Shown here: positions 34,415-46,371 of the stretch, piece after piece | How the letters are laid out: the number at the start of each line of letters is the position of its first letter | Position numbering within the stretch: the first letter of the stretch is position 1 | From: Malus domestica | Taxonomy: Eukaryota; Streptophyta; Magnoliopsida; Rosales; Rosaceae | Direction of reading: 5' to 3' | Length of the DNA stretch: 64,000 nucleotides | Assembly: GCF_042453785.1 (NCBI RefSeq) | Contig: NC_091669.1 | Coordinates: 16,413,001 to 16,477,000, forward strand | Notes under the pieces: model-generated | The model's input: the letters and a program-made list of their open reading frames with translations, nothing else | Told to the model about the DNA's origin: nothing | The model's database searches: none | Translations under genes and position numbers: made by a program

Positions 34415-35861
34415 CGAGTAATAGGCAATTCAATCCTTGGCGGATACAGGAATTTAAGGTCGGATGGTCCCAATATAATATTAAAAAATTAAACCGTAAA
34501 CTACAACTTTTCATTCATAATTTTTGTACCAACAACATTACGAGCAACAAAGACTAAATTTGTTTATGATAAAGTGTCATACCTAAAAATGTGTCATGAT
34601 ATTCATGGTCTCTGAAGACTGGAGAGGTGATTGGTGTTGGCTGGTGGTGCCTTCGGTTGGGTGGGATGGGGATTGGGGAATGGCCCAATAGTAAACAATT
34701 AAAGGGTTATAAGAAGATTTGGTAAAATGGGCTCTTTTGAAAGTCAGGCCCCTACGAAACTTAGCCTCCCATGTGACTTAGAGATTGTTTTCAAACCCAT
34801 AACAAATCGCACCATTTCACCAAATGGCTTGGGTAAAACGACTTCGTCTAGCCAAGTCATTTAAAAAGGAATAATCAATCTTCTTCTTCTTCTCCTTCTT
34901 CTCCTTCTTCATTTAAAAAAGGAATAATTAAATTTTATGATTTTTTTTGGTATTTTTAATTATTTTTATTTTTTATTTTTTAATTGTAACTGACGTCAAC
35001 CTTGCGTCACAACCTAGGCTAGTCGATTTTAGCCTGAGTGAGCAACTAGGCTCCCCAAGAGCCTAGTAGATTGTGATGGGGCGGAGGAGTTTTGGAGGGA
35101 GGGAGGGGATTTAATCTACTATACCATCCCCTAGGAGATTTGAGAGAAGTGGAAGTGCTCTCACGTGGTTAGCATTGCTTGGATATGAGCGTATTGTGTC
35201 AAACTCGCTGTCAAAACAAATATAGATTCTGACTTTAAGATAGCTAGTTTAAACTAAATGAAATATTAAAATGTCCATGACTACTTTGAAATCACCTTTG
35301 ACATGTGAACTCCTTCACAAAAGGCCTATTTGCAAGCTGTAATTCATATTTGACGAAAAAAGAGTTTGTAATTCATAAACAAATAATAACATTGAGTAAT
35401 GTTAGGCAAATTAATTTTTTAGATCAATTTTTCAAACCGCATTTGTAAATCATATAATGTGTTACGTATTGAAAAAAAATACATTAATCAATATTTAAGT
35501 AGTAATCCAATCATAAAAAACTATGTCATATATTATTTCAAAATTTAATTTAAATAGAGGTTTCCTAACATTGCCAATTGGGCCTTCCCATCCCCGAGAA
35601 ATCTGCGTTGTTGTGGGGCCTTGGGCGGAAGTGGGATGTGAGCAGGTCTTGCGCCCTCACAAAACGACAGACAAATCGTGTCGTATGCATCCTCGCCTGA
35701 AAAAACTAGGCTTGTCAAAACGACTTAGGGCAGAGTCGTCTGATTTCTGCAATTTGGATTCCACTGAAACACGAACTCCCTCTGCGCGCTCTCTCTCCGT
35801 AGCACACTACCTTTTCCCCACCAAAATCCCATCTCAAAGTCTCCGAATTTCGAACCCGAAC
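34415..35861. other. Spacer, upstream of the PP7-like gene
   Basis: Contains a (CTT)n microsatellite (34,880-34,908) and repeat-like DNA at 34,430-34,560 ('ggcggatacaggaatttaag'). A MITE-like piece at 35,393-35,520 starts 'gagtaatgttaggcaaatta'. From about 35,560 the G+C content rises; this is probably promoter and 5' UTR of the PP7-like gene. Confidence 0.4.
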
Positions 35862-38800
35862 ATGCACGGAGAAGGTCAGCAGCTTCCCTCATACCCAATT
35901 TACCCAAGGAAAATCACCGCATGATTTGATAATCTGACCGCGAAACTAATCGTTTCTGTGTGCTTTTGGGTTGCAGGCGGGGACCGTCGAAAGGAGAGGA
36001 TGAAAAGCGACTGCAGGAAGATCATGGAGAGCATCAATGCAATGTGTTTCGAAAACCTGAACGACGAGCAGGTGCACTCGCTGGTGCTGATGCGGGAAAT
36101 CGCGCGCGGAGTTTTGACTAATCGGGTCGAGAAGGTAACCTCCAGCGACGTCAAAAAGGCCTTGTCTTCGAGCATTGAGAAGATGGTGAGTGATGGGTTT
36201 TGTGTTTACTTTTCTGGGTTTTGTTTCATTTTTCTGGGTTTATGTAGTTTTCTCGTTTGATTGATTGTTTTGGGTGTGGATGTGTGGTGGGTTGTAGGTG
36301 GATTCTTCTAGGGAGGTGGCGAACATTTTGGGTGGGATTTCGTGTGATGGGTTGGGTACGGACGATGTCAAAAAGGTGACGAGTATGAAGGAGATTGCAA
36401 TGGGGATTGTGAGCAAACGACCCAGAGTTGTAACCATGCTGGGTTGTGAGCCTGGTGAACTGGTATGTATATGTTTGTGAGCTACCGTGTTGATTTTTCA
36501 AAGTTTGTGATTTGTTAGTCTACTTTGTTGTTTTTGACTTGGTTCTTGTTAGTGTGGTTGGCTTACTTGATGATTGTTACGCAGGGTGATGGAGTTGATG
36601 ATTATGATGTAAGTGAAAAGAATGTGTGGAGTGGAGGGATAGAAAGCGAGTTTAGAAATGAGGATGGGACCCCAAGTGAGTTGGGGGAAAGCCCGGTTTA
36701 TGGGGTAACACATGCGTCCAATGGGAATTCCCAGTTGGAAGGACTAGAGTCTGAGAGGACGATTGGTGAAGATATGTATGCAGCAGTGGAAGCAGTTTCC
36801 AAAGATGAAGACGGTTGGACAGCGATGGGAGGAAGTGTTGCGGACGCAATGATGAATGCTGGCCATGAGGAGCACTTTGGCAGGGTTGAAGGGTTGATGT
36901 TCGAAGATGATTGCCTCGTGGTGGTAGCTGATGAGTTTGGGAGTGAAGATTGTCAAGTTGGGGTGCAGAATTCTTTGTCACAGTCAACCCGTCAGCACCC
37001 TTTTTTGTGGCCTTCAGATGACGGGATAAACTTAGAGTGGGTTTGCGGCATGATGTCTGCTCTTGAGCAGTCACCAGAGAATTTTCAATCAGTGTTGTCA
37101 GTTTCTTTGGTGGATAAATTGATTGATACTGCTTCAAGTATCCTTTGCAAGGAGCCGAACTGTGTGGCAGTTGATTGTCATAAAGAGGATTCAAGAGTTG
37201 TTGTAGTTGGCGACATTCATGGACAGTTTCGTGATTTACTCCATCTCTTTGAACATGCTGGGTTTCCCTCTGACAACCAATTTTATGTTTTCAATGGAAA
37301 TTATGTTAATAGAGGAGCATCGGGCTTAGATGTGTTTATGGTCTTGTTGGCTTGGAAGGTAACATGAAGATAGTGGTAATTGTATTTACTGATTTTTTTT
37401 TCAATCTTTGACCTATTGGTGTATTTTGATCTGTGAATTGACCCGGTAAGGAAATTTCATAACAATTATTATAACCTTTTATATTGTATATGTTCACGCA
37501 CCAGCTCCACTGGCCAAGCTGCATGCTAATGCTTTTCATTTGTTTCGATGTTTTTTATTATGTAGCCTAAGCAAGTTGCATTGTGATGTTCATTTGGATT
37601 CTGAAGCATCTTGGTACGCTTTGGGGATTTTTAAATGATGTTTAATTATTTTTGTTTTGTTTTGTTTTATTATTTTTAGGTCTTGATGCCTTCTAGAGTA
37701 TATCTACTTCGTGGGAACCAGGAGTCTAAATATTGCACATCTATTTGGGGTTTTGAGGCAGAGGTTAAGGCTAAAATCGGTGATCAAGGTGAATATGTCT
37801 ATAATAAATGTCTTGACTGCTTTAAAGAGCTCCCTTTGGCTTCGATCATAGCCAATTGTGTATATACCACCCATGGAGGTCTTTTTCGGAGCATGTGTAC
37901 TACCCCTTCGAGAAGATCCAAAAGAAAGAGGGAAGAAAAGCTGGAACTAGGTTGTTTAGAAGATTTATCTAAAGTTGAAAGATCTCTTATAGATGCTCCA
38001 GATGAAGGACCAAATATATTACTGACTGATGTGCTATGGTCTGATCCATCAAAGGAAGATGGTTTAGTTGAAAAAACATTTCGAGAACGGGGTCTTTGGT
38101 GGGGTCCTGATTGTACTGAGGCTTTTCTAAAACAATCCAAGTTAAAGGTAATATTTATAAACATAGCCCTTTACTCGAGTTGACATATTTAGAATAAACT
38201 TGTCTGTCTATAATTGGTATTTCTCATACAGGATGTCACAATTGAGACTTAGAATCTTAATTGCAGACCGGAGAACCAATTTTTGTTACAAAATGACACC
38301 CTCTAACATTGAGACAGAATTTAATGGCATATCAAAGCTTTCCCTCGGTTTGGGAAAAGATCACTTGCTCCTTTCATCATTCTAAGATTTTTTATTTTGC
38401 CTTTGTTGCTATAGTTGATCATTCGATCACATGAAGGCCCAGATGTAAGGGCGGATCAAGATGAATTTGGTGACATGCTAAGTGGGTACAGTTTGGATCA
38501 TGCCGGAGACTCGGGGAAACTGTACACACTGTTTAGTGCTGCAAATTATTCACAGGTTAGGGTTCCTCGGTCTATCTTATTTTATTTTCACACCTTCATT
38601 CCAACATCAACTTTCAATTATGTTTTAGTTTACTGATTAAATCTAATTTCTTTTTTATTTCTCTGGAAAGTAACTTAGCAATATTTTTCATTTTCGAGTA
38701 AACTGATGGAGTAGTAGAACTAAGTCATTGGTTTGTCTAAAATGCAGTTCGATAAGAAGAGGTATAACAATGAAGGGGTCTATGCTCTTTTGGAGCCTCC

Positions 38801-39970
38801 TAATTTTCAATCTCCTTCCTTCCACTCATTCATGGCTGCAGGGAGGCCAAAGGTACAGACCAGACCATTCTTAACATATTATTCCTGGATAGTTTTCTAT
38901 TTTTGTGAGTGAGAAAAGGAAAAGTTATGGAAAAGAGATTAATATTAGAGAACAATAGGACAACATATGATTTTTTAAGAGAATTAAGAGGCTGACGCAG
39001 CCCTTTTGCAACTTTGGACCACTTTTCTTGCTTAGAACATGTGCAATACGCATAAATTTGAGTGATGACCAAGAAAAGTTTGCAAAAGCCAAAAAGTCCC
39101 CGAATTTTGTGTACTTATACATGAATATATCTAATTATATTTAATTTGCTTGATGCAATTTGTTAACAGGTAGATGCTTATGTTGATAATGGTGACAAAG
39201 GTTTGGTCGTTGTTGGTGAACCAGACTTGGCATCAGTGGTAAGTTAGTTCTTCATTTCATTTTCCATTCTTTTCCTCATTAACAATTTTGATCAATCTGT
39301 TCATGGACTTCAAACATGCTATGTTCCAGTGCTTGAGTGGGATTTTGATATCAAGATGGAATATTCCTTTTCTCAAGATCAAGTCTAACCAATTGACTCT
39401 CTATTGTATATTGTATCTGCAGTCTGCAACTGGTGCCACCTCTTTGTCTCAAACATCTGTTCCACCTTGTAGTAGTTCTGAGGTTAACTTCGAGGCGTTG
39501 GGCATTTCTAATCCCCCTTCTTGCAGTGTTATGGTGGCAGATGATGCAGGTGGCACCCAACTTGTCCAAGTTCCAAAGGCTCCTGTGGTGGAAGGATTGC
39601 CTCTGCCTTCTGACTTACAGGTGCTAGATCTTTCAGGTTGCAATTCTTTCTTTAGTAATTTCTTATCAAATATCTTATAAAAATTCTTTCTTTATTAGTA
39701 GAGGTCTAAACTTATGGTTTTTGTGCAGGAGCCGCACAAAGCTGCTTATAAGTATTTCTTGGAGCTAATTGCTGGTCTGAAGCATATGATTTCAACAAGG
39801 GTGAGTAGGCTTCATATATGTTCCTTGGTCCTTCGTTCACATAAAAATAATATGTTGTGTCAACTGTCAAGCAGGAAGTTCAGACTGGGACGAATGAGTC
39901 AACCATGCAAAAGAGAGCTCGGCATCAAATAGAGACGCCACAAGAGGTCAACTTGAAACCTGAGGAGTAG
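35862..39970 (+). CDS. PP7-type Ser/Thr phosphatase, catalytically degenerate (PP7 inactive-homolog type), 769 aa
   Basis: Eleven exons: 35862-35874, 35977-36185, 36298-36462, 36585-37358, 37680-38147, 38415-38555, 38748-38852, 39170-39238, 39423-39620, 39729-39800, 39875-39970. All are GT-AG and sum to 2,310 bp in frame. The C-terminal half is a PPP-family phosphatase fold closest to plant PP7 ([98 protein letters not shown]). GDIHG (D339, H341), H452 and H549 are kept. However, GDYVDRG is GNYVNRG (N368, N371) and GNHE is GNQE (Q401), so a metal ligand and both members of the catalytic Asp-His pair are lost. Arabidopsis has a protein named PP7 inactive homolog, and this fits that class. An N-terminal region of about 300 residues, acidic in part, precedes the fold and makes it longer than catalytic PP7 (about 410 aa). 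Likely a regulatory or scaffold pseudophosphatase. Confidence 0.9.
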
Positions 39971-41166
39971 ACACGACATGTTATGAATTACTAGAGAGAA
40001 CAGCCGGCTTTGATGGTGTCTGGGTGGCTGGGACAATAGCTGGTATTCATCTGATTTCTTTTCGAAAGAGAAATGCATAGGTGCAAGATGCAGATTCACA
40101 AGTATGATTGATTGGCAACTTGGCAACACTTCTGAAATGAGGTTCCCTGGACAGGTCCTGGCTATCCATCACAATTACTAGACACCCATTACGTTGCTGA
40201 ACTCAAGCAACCCAAGCTGGTTCGCGATACCGTCTCTTAATAGTCGAATGGACCACAGCATGAAGAAGCTGCTGAATCAAGAAGCTACTGCAGGTTGTGA
40301 AAGGTGGGTACAATTGGAGTTTTCCCTTTTACTGATCCAAGCAGTGAGCCAGCAACCACTGGTGTTCTTACGGTATGCAAGCAGTTGCTCTGATATTGCC
40401 CTTTATGAAGAGCTGGAAAGATCGAGCAAGAACTCGTGGAATTTCGTGCTATTGGGACAATGCCTATTGAAGTCTCCTGCAACAACGAACTTGTTTTGAA
40501 GGGCGACTACAAATCTAAGACGATTTGGTTTGTCATGGAGGATGTTGAACACAATTGAAACGGTTGGCTTGATGGCTTTGAAACGTCAAAATTTTTTATC
40601 TTGTAGTGTTAGAGATTAGTCATTGCTCTTATGTCCATTTTCCTCCTTCGTTGTAAATGATAGTGGACTGCCTGTCCTCTATACACAATTGTACAAACGA
40701 TGCGTACTCACGGCGTTTCCAAGCCGCATAAACTCGTGTTTTACGACGCATCCTACTGCAGTTCCTTTCGCTAGTGTCTTGATTCATCTCATTGTGAACG
40801 GTTGTACCTCATGGGCAGATCCAACGTCGAGATTTTCTGTTCTGTTCTTTCGAACATTTAGCACTACCATTTCAAATATACAACATAATAACCATCTATT
40901 CAATCGAAATTTTAACAATCGCAATCATCGAAACCTAGGATTGGCAGTTCTTTTAATAAAAATAAGTTGTCCTTCTTACACCAAAAAGCACTTCTTTGCA
41001 GCTAAATGCATTAGCCACAGTGATACTGGAAGTGCACATCCCATCCGGATACCTCTAAGCTGCTGCACCATGAGACTGCATCTCACGAAACAAAACCCTT
41101 TCAGCATGCTCGGAAATCCTCGGTAACTAGCTGGATCGCTTACTTCACCCATCCTTGCTAACTGGA
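39971..41166. other. Intergenic region between convergent genes
   Basis: Holds the 3' UTR of the PP7-like gene and, from the other side, the 3' UTR of the PMD gene. Long uninterrupted reading stretches at 40,194-40,499 and 40,623-41,126 have no domain, no homology between strands and no clear splice context; I treat them as chance ORFs. Confidence 0.45.
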
Positions 41167-43034
41167 TCATCCTCCCTCTCTCTTACGTTTCACGGCATTC
41201 TTAGCCCTGCCATTTTTAGAATTCCCAACGACATCCGTCAAGCATACATGCACCGTCTTCTTGATTTCATCAAGTAACTCCCCATCTTGGGGGTTCATCT
41301 GGTCTCTTGACAATGTATCAGCTATGCTCGCAATATCTCTCATAGAAGCAGCCTGTAAGACGGAGAAAAGTGAAAACGTAGCTCAGAATGATTTTAATGA
41401 TTATTAAACATCATCGACTTGTAGGAAAAAGAAACATAAACTTACTATTCTCTGAAACTCAGATTCTAAAGATTCAGGCCTCCCCACATATTTGCGGGTA
41501 ATTCTCTCGTACCAATCCATGTACGTGTTTTCATCAACACCATCGTTACCTTCCAAAATATGGACTCGACGCTCTAACCATTCCTTGATCTCTGAGCGCA
41601 TTTTTCCTTTGCCCCCCAACTCTACATCCGTTGACAAGTCTACCCCCTGATCAACTGCAGGAATCTTCCTCTCCCATTTCTGGACATCCTCTGGTATATG
41701 TTGAAGCATGCCAAACTGCCTGAGGCAGCGATCAGGGAGGTGTCTTTCTGCCTTGCCAAAGCATATCAGGATCGTTTTTGAAGTCCGTAAAATCAGATTG
41801 TTTATTATATCTTCCGGTATAATTGTGTGATCCAAATCTTTGTATGGAAACCACTTAACCTGAATATCAACACCATACCAATTGTTCTCATCATCATCCA
41901 AGAAAAAGAATATCATATAAACTGAGAAACGTGTAGTTGGACTTACATCAAAAGGTTGAAGCGAATCCAAGGCCTTGCGGTAGGCAACTATGTTGGTTTT
42001 CGATCTTGATCCAGTTGATCTCCCTTTCCACCTAAGAGCAAATGGAAAAAAACCATCGCTCGACTCTTCATTGAACTTCGGTTGGCCAACATTCAGGTGA
42101 TAGTAACTCCAGCACTACAAAGAATAATAATGAACAAAAGTCAATCCTTTATCAGAAAGCCACTGAGGCAGGGAGAGATGTCATGAAACTGAAGAGAAAA
42201 AGGAAGCTCAATGTTACCTGCAGTAGCGTCAAAGAGCCACTAATCGTGCCTTGAGATTTAAGGGAGGCATTACCAAGAGCTCTATAGAGGAATGCCAATG
42301 CTGCTGCACCCCATGCATATTTTCCAGCTTCTTCAAACTTTTCAAACAGCGGAAGAAATGTAACAGAGACTTTATTTCCAGTGGTTGTGGAAAATATTGT
42401 ACAACCAACAATATATAGGAGGTAAGCACGAGTGTGGCGCTCAATCTCTTCAATCGGTGCATCTTCAGGACATCTAGAAAAACACTCTCTCAACCAATTT
42501 AGCTTCATCATTCCCCCATTCAGGTCCTTCGGTGATTTCCCAAGCAAGTCTTCACATACCGAGTTGGGTGTCTTCACCGGTACACCAATAACAGGTTTTC
42601 CATCGATTGGTAGCCCAAGTATAAGTGCAACATCCTCAAGCGTTACAGTCATTTCTCCAAGAGGCAAATGAAATGTATTTGTTTCTCTCCTCCACCTCTC
42701 AACAAGTGCCGATATTAGTGAATTGTCAAGAACAATTGTCGGTATTGATCTGAAGTGTTTAAAACCGGCCTTCTCAACCAACTCAACTTGTTGAGGTATG
42801 AGTCTCCATTGCTCAAGCATCGAAGTGTGTTCATGACATCTAAGCACGCCACGCTCCTATAAATTCCAATCGAGTTATCAGCACTCATAAAAATTCGTAA
42901 TACTGAGGGAAACCCGAATTGTATGCAAAACGTTGGTGTCTAACCTGTCCATCCCAAATCGCTGAAGAGATATGATTTTCTTGATCATAAAGTACAGACT
43001 TATCAACTGGTCCAGGATCTATGCGTGACTCCAT
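41167..43034 (-). CDS. Plant mobile domain (PMD, MAIN-like) protein, 498 aa
   Basis: Five exons on the minus strand: 43034-42945, 42856-42218, 42114-41947, 41859-41446, 41352-41167. GT-AG throughout, total 1,497 bp in frame. Residues about 30-400 form a plant mobile domain: LEQWRLIPQQVELVEKAGF, LVERWRRETNTFHLPLGEMT, VTLEDVALILGLPIDGKPV, LLYIVGCTIFSTTTGNKV, KYAWGAAALAFLYRAL, then GRSTGSRSK and PYKDLDHTIIPEDI. A basic C-terminal stretch (KNAVKRKRE) could be a nuclear localisation signal. Proteins of this family (MAIN, MAIL1-3) are nuclear and needed for meristem maintenance and transposon silencing in Arabidopsis; the domain also occurs in transposons. Here the gene has normal introns and no transposase neighbours, so it is read as a host gene. 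It is convergent with the PP7-like gene, 1.2 kb apart. Confidence 0.85.
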
Positions 43035-43480
43035 TAAACTTATAGTAACATGAATTATCCTAAATTCATGACAATATTAAACTTTTGCCTCATAAATTAT
43101 GCCAATATATACATATATAATCAACAAAATTCTGTGATGAATGCATACAATATAATTGAAATTATAAGGGTATTTAAATTGAAACACCTTTTTTTGGAAA
43201 GTAAAAATAATCAATGAATACACCGAATGTGATAAAATTCTAAACTCTTGGGGATACAAAATGGAAAAATGAACATCTAAACCACAATCAACAGCCGCCC
43301 AGATTATTATTAACTTCAATTTCTTTTTTTTTTTTTTTTTTTTTTTGTTTCGCATATTTTCTCAGGAAACAAACAGAAAACCAACAAAATTAGAGACATA
43401 ATTGGAAGCAACAAAACAGATAAATCACAAATTAGTTGTGTACCGAAGCTAGGGTTTGCTGAAACGATCAGAAATCATGG
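43035..43480. other. PMD gene promoter region with a T run
   Basis: A/T-rich DNA with a run of about 20 T at 43,325-43,346 (plus strand). No TATA box could be singled out. It ends at a possible divergent transcription unit at 43,456-43,677. Confidence 0.3.
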
Positions 43481-43677
43481 AGCACTTGGACGAAGACGAC
43501 GGGAACCAGAAAACGACGAGGATGGCGGTGTCGTCTAAGTTCGTGAAACCCTCGAGGATAGATGTGAAACTAGAGTCGTTTTCCTCTTGGGTTCTGAGAC
43601 TTCACTGGAGATGGCGTCGTACGCTGCCGAAGACTATCCAACGGCGAAGATTGCGGAGTCGTGTGGTTGCGTTATAA
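43480..43677 (+). CDS. Small hypothetical ORF, uncertain
   Basis: ATG at 43,480 (MEHLDEDDGNQKTTRMAV onward, 65 aa) lies after 'gctagggtttgctg', a plant-type 5' UTR context, and is more G+C-rich than its surroundings. No family recognised. It may be a truncated first exon of a gene that faces away from the PMD gene, or chance coding of a G+C-rich promoter. Confidence 0.25.
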   Translation, partial: EHLDEDDGNQKTTRMAVSSKFVKPSRIDVKLESFSSWVLRLHWRWRRTLPKTIQRRRLRSRVVAL

Positions 43678-44930
43678 TAAACGACAATTATCATTTCCGT
43701 TTTGTCTTATAAACGTCATACGGGATATAAGAAAGCAGAAGAAAAGCCCAAATACCAATCTTTGCAACTTGCAAATTGCAAATTGTGGATGGATTGACTT
43801 GTACCAAGTTGATATGCCATCTCACCCTAGTTCCTTTTTTTTTTTTTTTTTTTTTTTGAAAATTGATATGAGTTCAATTTTATGTCCCAGTTTTGGGATT
43901 AGTTCAATTTTAATTATTTTTCAATTAAATCCGATGACGGTGTCCTTCTTTTTATTTCAAAGTTAATAAAAACTGACCTCAAACAGGTACGTAATGTAAA
44001 AATTCCACCCAAATAGATATTTATGCATGGCTCCTAAGTACATAATTTCTTTTTACCCCTGCATAGGCACGTTGTCAATACTTAAGCAATAATTTAATTA
44101 TCAACATTCACACATCATTTGCATTACAAAATTTAGTTTAGAAATTGAGACTAAATTACTTAATAATTACCCAAAATTTTAAGACTAAATTCTCAAATTT
44201 CTTAATAATTAGCTTTTTTTTATTTTTTATCAAGACTTAATAATTAGCTTTAATGATACCCACATGATTCGACCTAAAAAAAAAACCTTTATACCCACGT
44301 GCAAACACGTGCAGACAAACTACTAGACAAAGCTGAAGCACATCAAATATAGCTAAAAATTAACTCTTAATTTCAAAAATATCACTTTTTATGAAAACTT
44401 TTAAATATATCCAAAAATTCACTTAAATAAACACAAATAGCTTCAAATTTAACAATTAAATAAATTAAAGGTTTTTTAGCTTTTGTCCCCTCAAGCTCCA
44501 GTCCAACTTCAACTTCACTTCTATACTCCACCACCACAACCATATCCCCTTCAACCCCCTTATCACCGACATTGAGCGCCACCACGGTTACCGCAAGTGG
44601 GAGCAGTAAAATTTCAATCATGCCTTCAATGCCTTTTTTCTTACTAATATCATTTTTAGTTTTAAATATAAAAATAGTTTTTAAAGTGAATCCACATGTC
44701 GTTATATAATTGTATTTGTGAGATCCACGTGGCGCCACATCATCACACTAACAGAGCAATATACAGATTTTTCATGAAAAAACTAAAACGATCATGATGG
44801 ACAAATCCAAAGAAAAACTAAAATGATTCATGATAGACAAATTCAATAACACTACTATTGATTATCATTAATTGTTAAGGACCAGATTAAAGAGTTAAGT
44901 TAATGTCACCAATCATTTTGGCTAAAAGCT
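43678..44930. other. Non-genic spacer with repeat fragments
   Basis: T20 run at 43,838-43,857. A MITE-type remnant at 44,105-44,215 ('ttacaaaatttagtttagaa', 'gactaaatt' repeated). 44,690-44,830 resembles the Mutator-like element ends at 11,790 and 13,150 ('cacgtggcgccacatcatca'), so it is probably a fragment of a related element. The ORF at 44,382-44,738 lies in this material and is not a gene. Confidence 0.4.
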
Positions 44931-44937
44931 CTTTACA

Positions 44938-45300
44938 CTATGTTTGGATAAGAGAAATAACTTGAAATTTGGATTAAAGACATAATTTATAAATTGACAT
45001 GCACAAATTCCCTTGTTTGGATTCATAAATATAGAAATTTAGAATTTCTGTATGGAAAAAAAAACTTGGAATTTGGGAAATTTAGAAATTCCAAGTTTTT
45101 TTTTTCCATGTAAATAGGTGTCATTTTCCAATTTTTATGATTGAGAGTTTAAAAACAACAAATTACGTATTCAATTCCATTGTTCTTTTAGGTTATCCAA
45201 ACAAGAAAATTCACAAATTTTATAGAATAAAATTCCATCATTTAAATTTCAATCATTTTAAAATTCCTTAGTAATCTTAAATTTTTTCGTTCAAACATAG
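44938..45300. mobile_element. MITE with terminal ACTATGTTTG ends and an internal perfect hairpin
   Basis: The left end ACTATGTTTGGATAAG pairs with the right end (inverted ACTATGTTTGAACGAA). Inside, 45,052-45,074 and 45,086-45,108 are a perfect 23-bp inverted repeat around an 11-base loop. A/T-rich, non-coding, and abutted by the solo LTR at 45,302. Confidence 0.65.
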
Positions 45301-45301
45301 T

Positions 45302-46209
45302 TGTAAACACAGAAAATTCCTGAAAACGAAAGAGACAAGAACAACGTGCACAAACAAATATTTGTATTTTTTGATGGTTTTGGGTTACAATCTCTCTCTA
45401 TTTTGATCCTCTGATTTGATCTCCGTAAGATGTTGATTTGTGGATGTTTCGTTGATCCAAGGGCCGTCGGGGCTTGATCTTGGATGAACTGTTGGAAGTT
45501 TCTTCAAATGGTCGTGGGCTTGATCTTTGAAGGTGGATTTGAGCGGATCTTCAAGGGCTTTTGGGCTTGATCTTGAAGAAACAGTGATGAACAGATCTTC
45601 AAGGGCTTTTGGGCTTAATCTTGAAGAACGGTTGGATGTGTGGATTTGTCGACGTTTGTTGATCCGAAGGGCCGTTGGGGCTTGATCTTGGAAGAACGAT
45701 GAACGAAGAACACTTTCTTCAAGGGCCGTCGGGGCTTGATCTTGAAGGTGGATGATTGTTGATCCAAAGGGCCGTTGGGGCTTGATCTTGGATGAACGGA
45801 TGATGAATGATGGTGCTTTCTTCAAGGGCCGTCGGGGCTTGATCTTGAAAGAGCGATGGACGAAGAACGAAGAACGAAGAGAGCTTTCTTGATTCTTCGG
45901 GAACCTGGATGCTTGAGAGCTTCGGAGTTTCAGAGCTTCAGAGCTTCAAGGTGTAATATGAATTGGTTCTCTTAAATGAATGAAATAGGCTTGTATTTAT
46001 AGAAATTTCCAAGGCCTAATTTTGAATATAACATTCCAGATGAAATAAGTCGTTTCTGCCAGGTGTTGACACGTGTCCTATTTGATGACTTTTCCAACTC
46101 ATTTCAATTTTCGTTGAGTCACACGCTACGTGTAAAATTTATGTAATACATGAGCGTTGACACTTTGATTTACCGGTCAACATTTATTTACGAAATTTCG
46201 ATGTCTACA
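45302..46209 (-). mobile_element. Solo LTR (908 bp) with TSD ATAGT and internal short tandem repeats
   Basis: The minus strand begins TGTAGACATCGAAATTTCG and ends ...GTGTTTACA. Flanks are the perfect 5-bp duplication ATAGT (45,297-45,301 and 46,210-46,214). A TATA-like TATAAATACAAG on the minus strand lies near 46,000. Inside (45,460-45,850) a unit built on 'aagggcc gt(c/t)ggggcttgatctt' recurs eight times at 35-65-base spacing. The repeats give the long antisense ORF 45,825-45,385, which is not a gene. No internal retrotransposon domains remain. Confidence 0.85.
45455..45860. repeat. Eight imperfect short tandem repeats inside the solo LTR
   Basis: The core 'gggcttgatcttg' (minor variants) appears near 45,472, 45,513, 45,561, 45,609, 45,676, 45,729, 45,777 and 45,834, usually after 'aagggccgt(c/t)g' or 'aagggctttt'. 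Confidence 0.8.
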
Positions 46210-46371
46210 ATAGTATTAATTTATTTGATTGTTAAATTTAAAAGTATTTATGTCTATTTAGATAAAATTTTGGATATATTTAATTTTTTTTATAAAAAGT
46301 GATATTTTTGAAATTAAATTTTGACTCTATTTGATAAATACTCGTGCAGAAGTTGGAAGTTTTGGTAGTCC

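Noticed and set aside
36652..37194. 180-aa minus-strand ORF in exon 4 of the PP7-like gene
   Set aside because: Mirror frame of a real exon; no domain.
40194..41126. Extra gene between the PP7-like and PMD genes
   Set aside because: ORFs are unspliced, without domain, and overlap expected 3' UTRs.
44382..44738. 118-aa ORF
   Set aside because: Lies in Mutator-like repeat DNA; composition is repeat-like and no domain is visible.
45385..45825. 146-aa antisense ORF with repeating Asp-Gln-Ala-Pro-type units
   Set aside because: It is the translation of short tandem repeats inside a solo LTR with clear TSD; not a gene.
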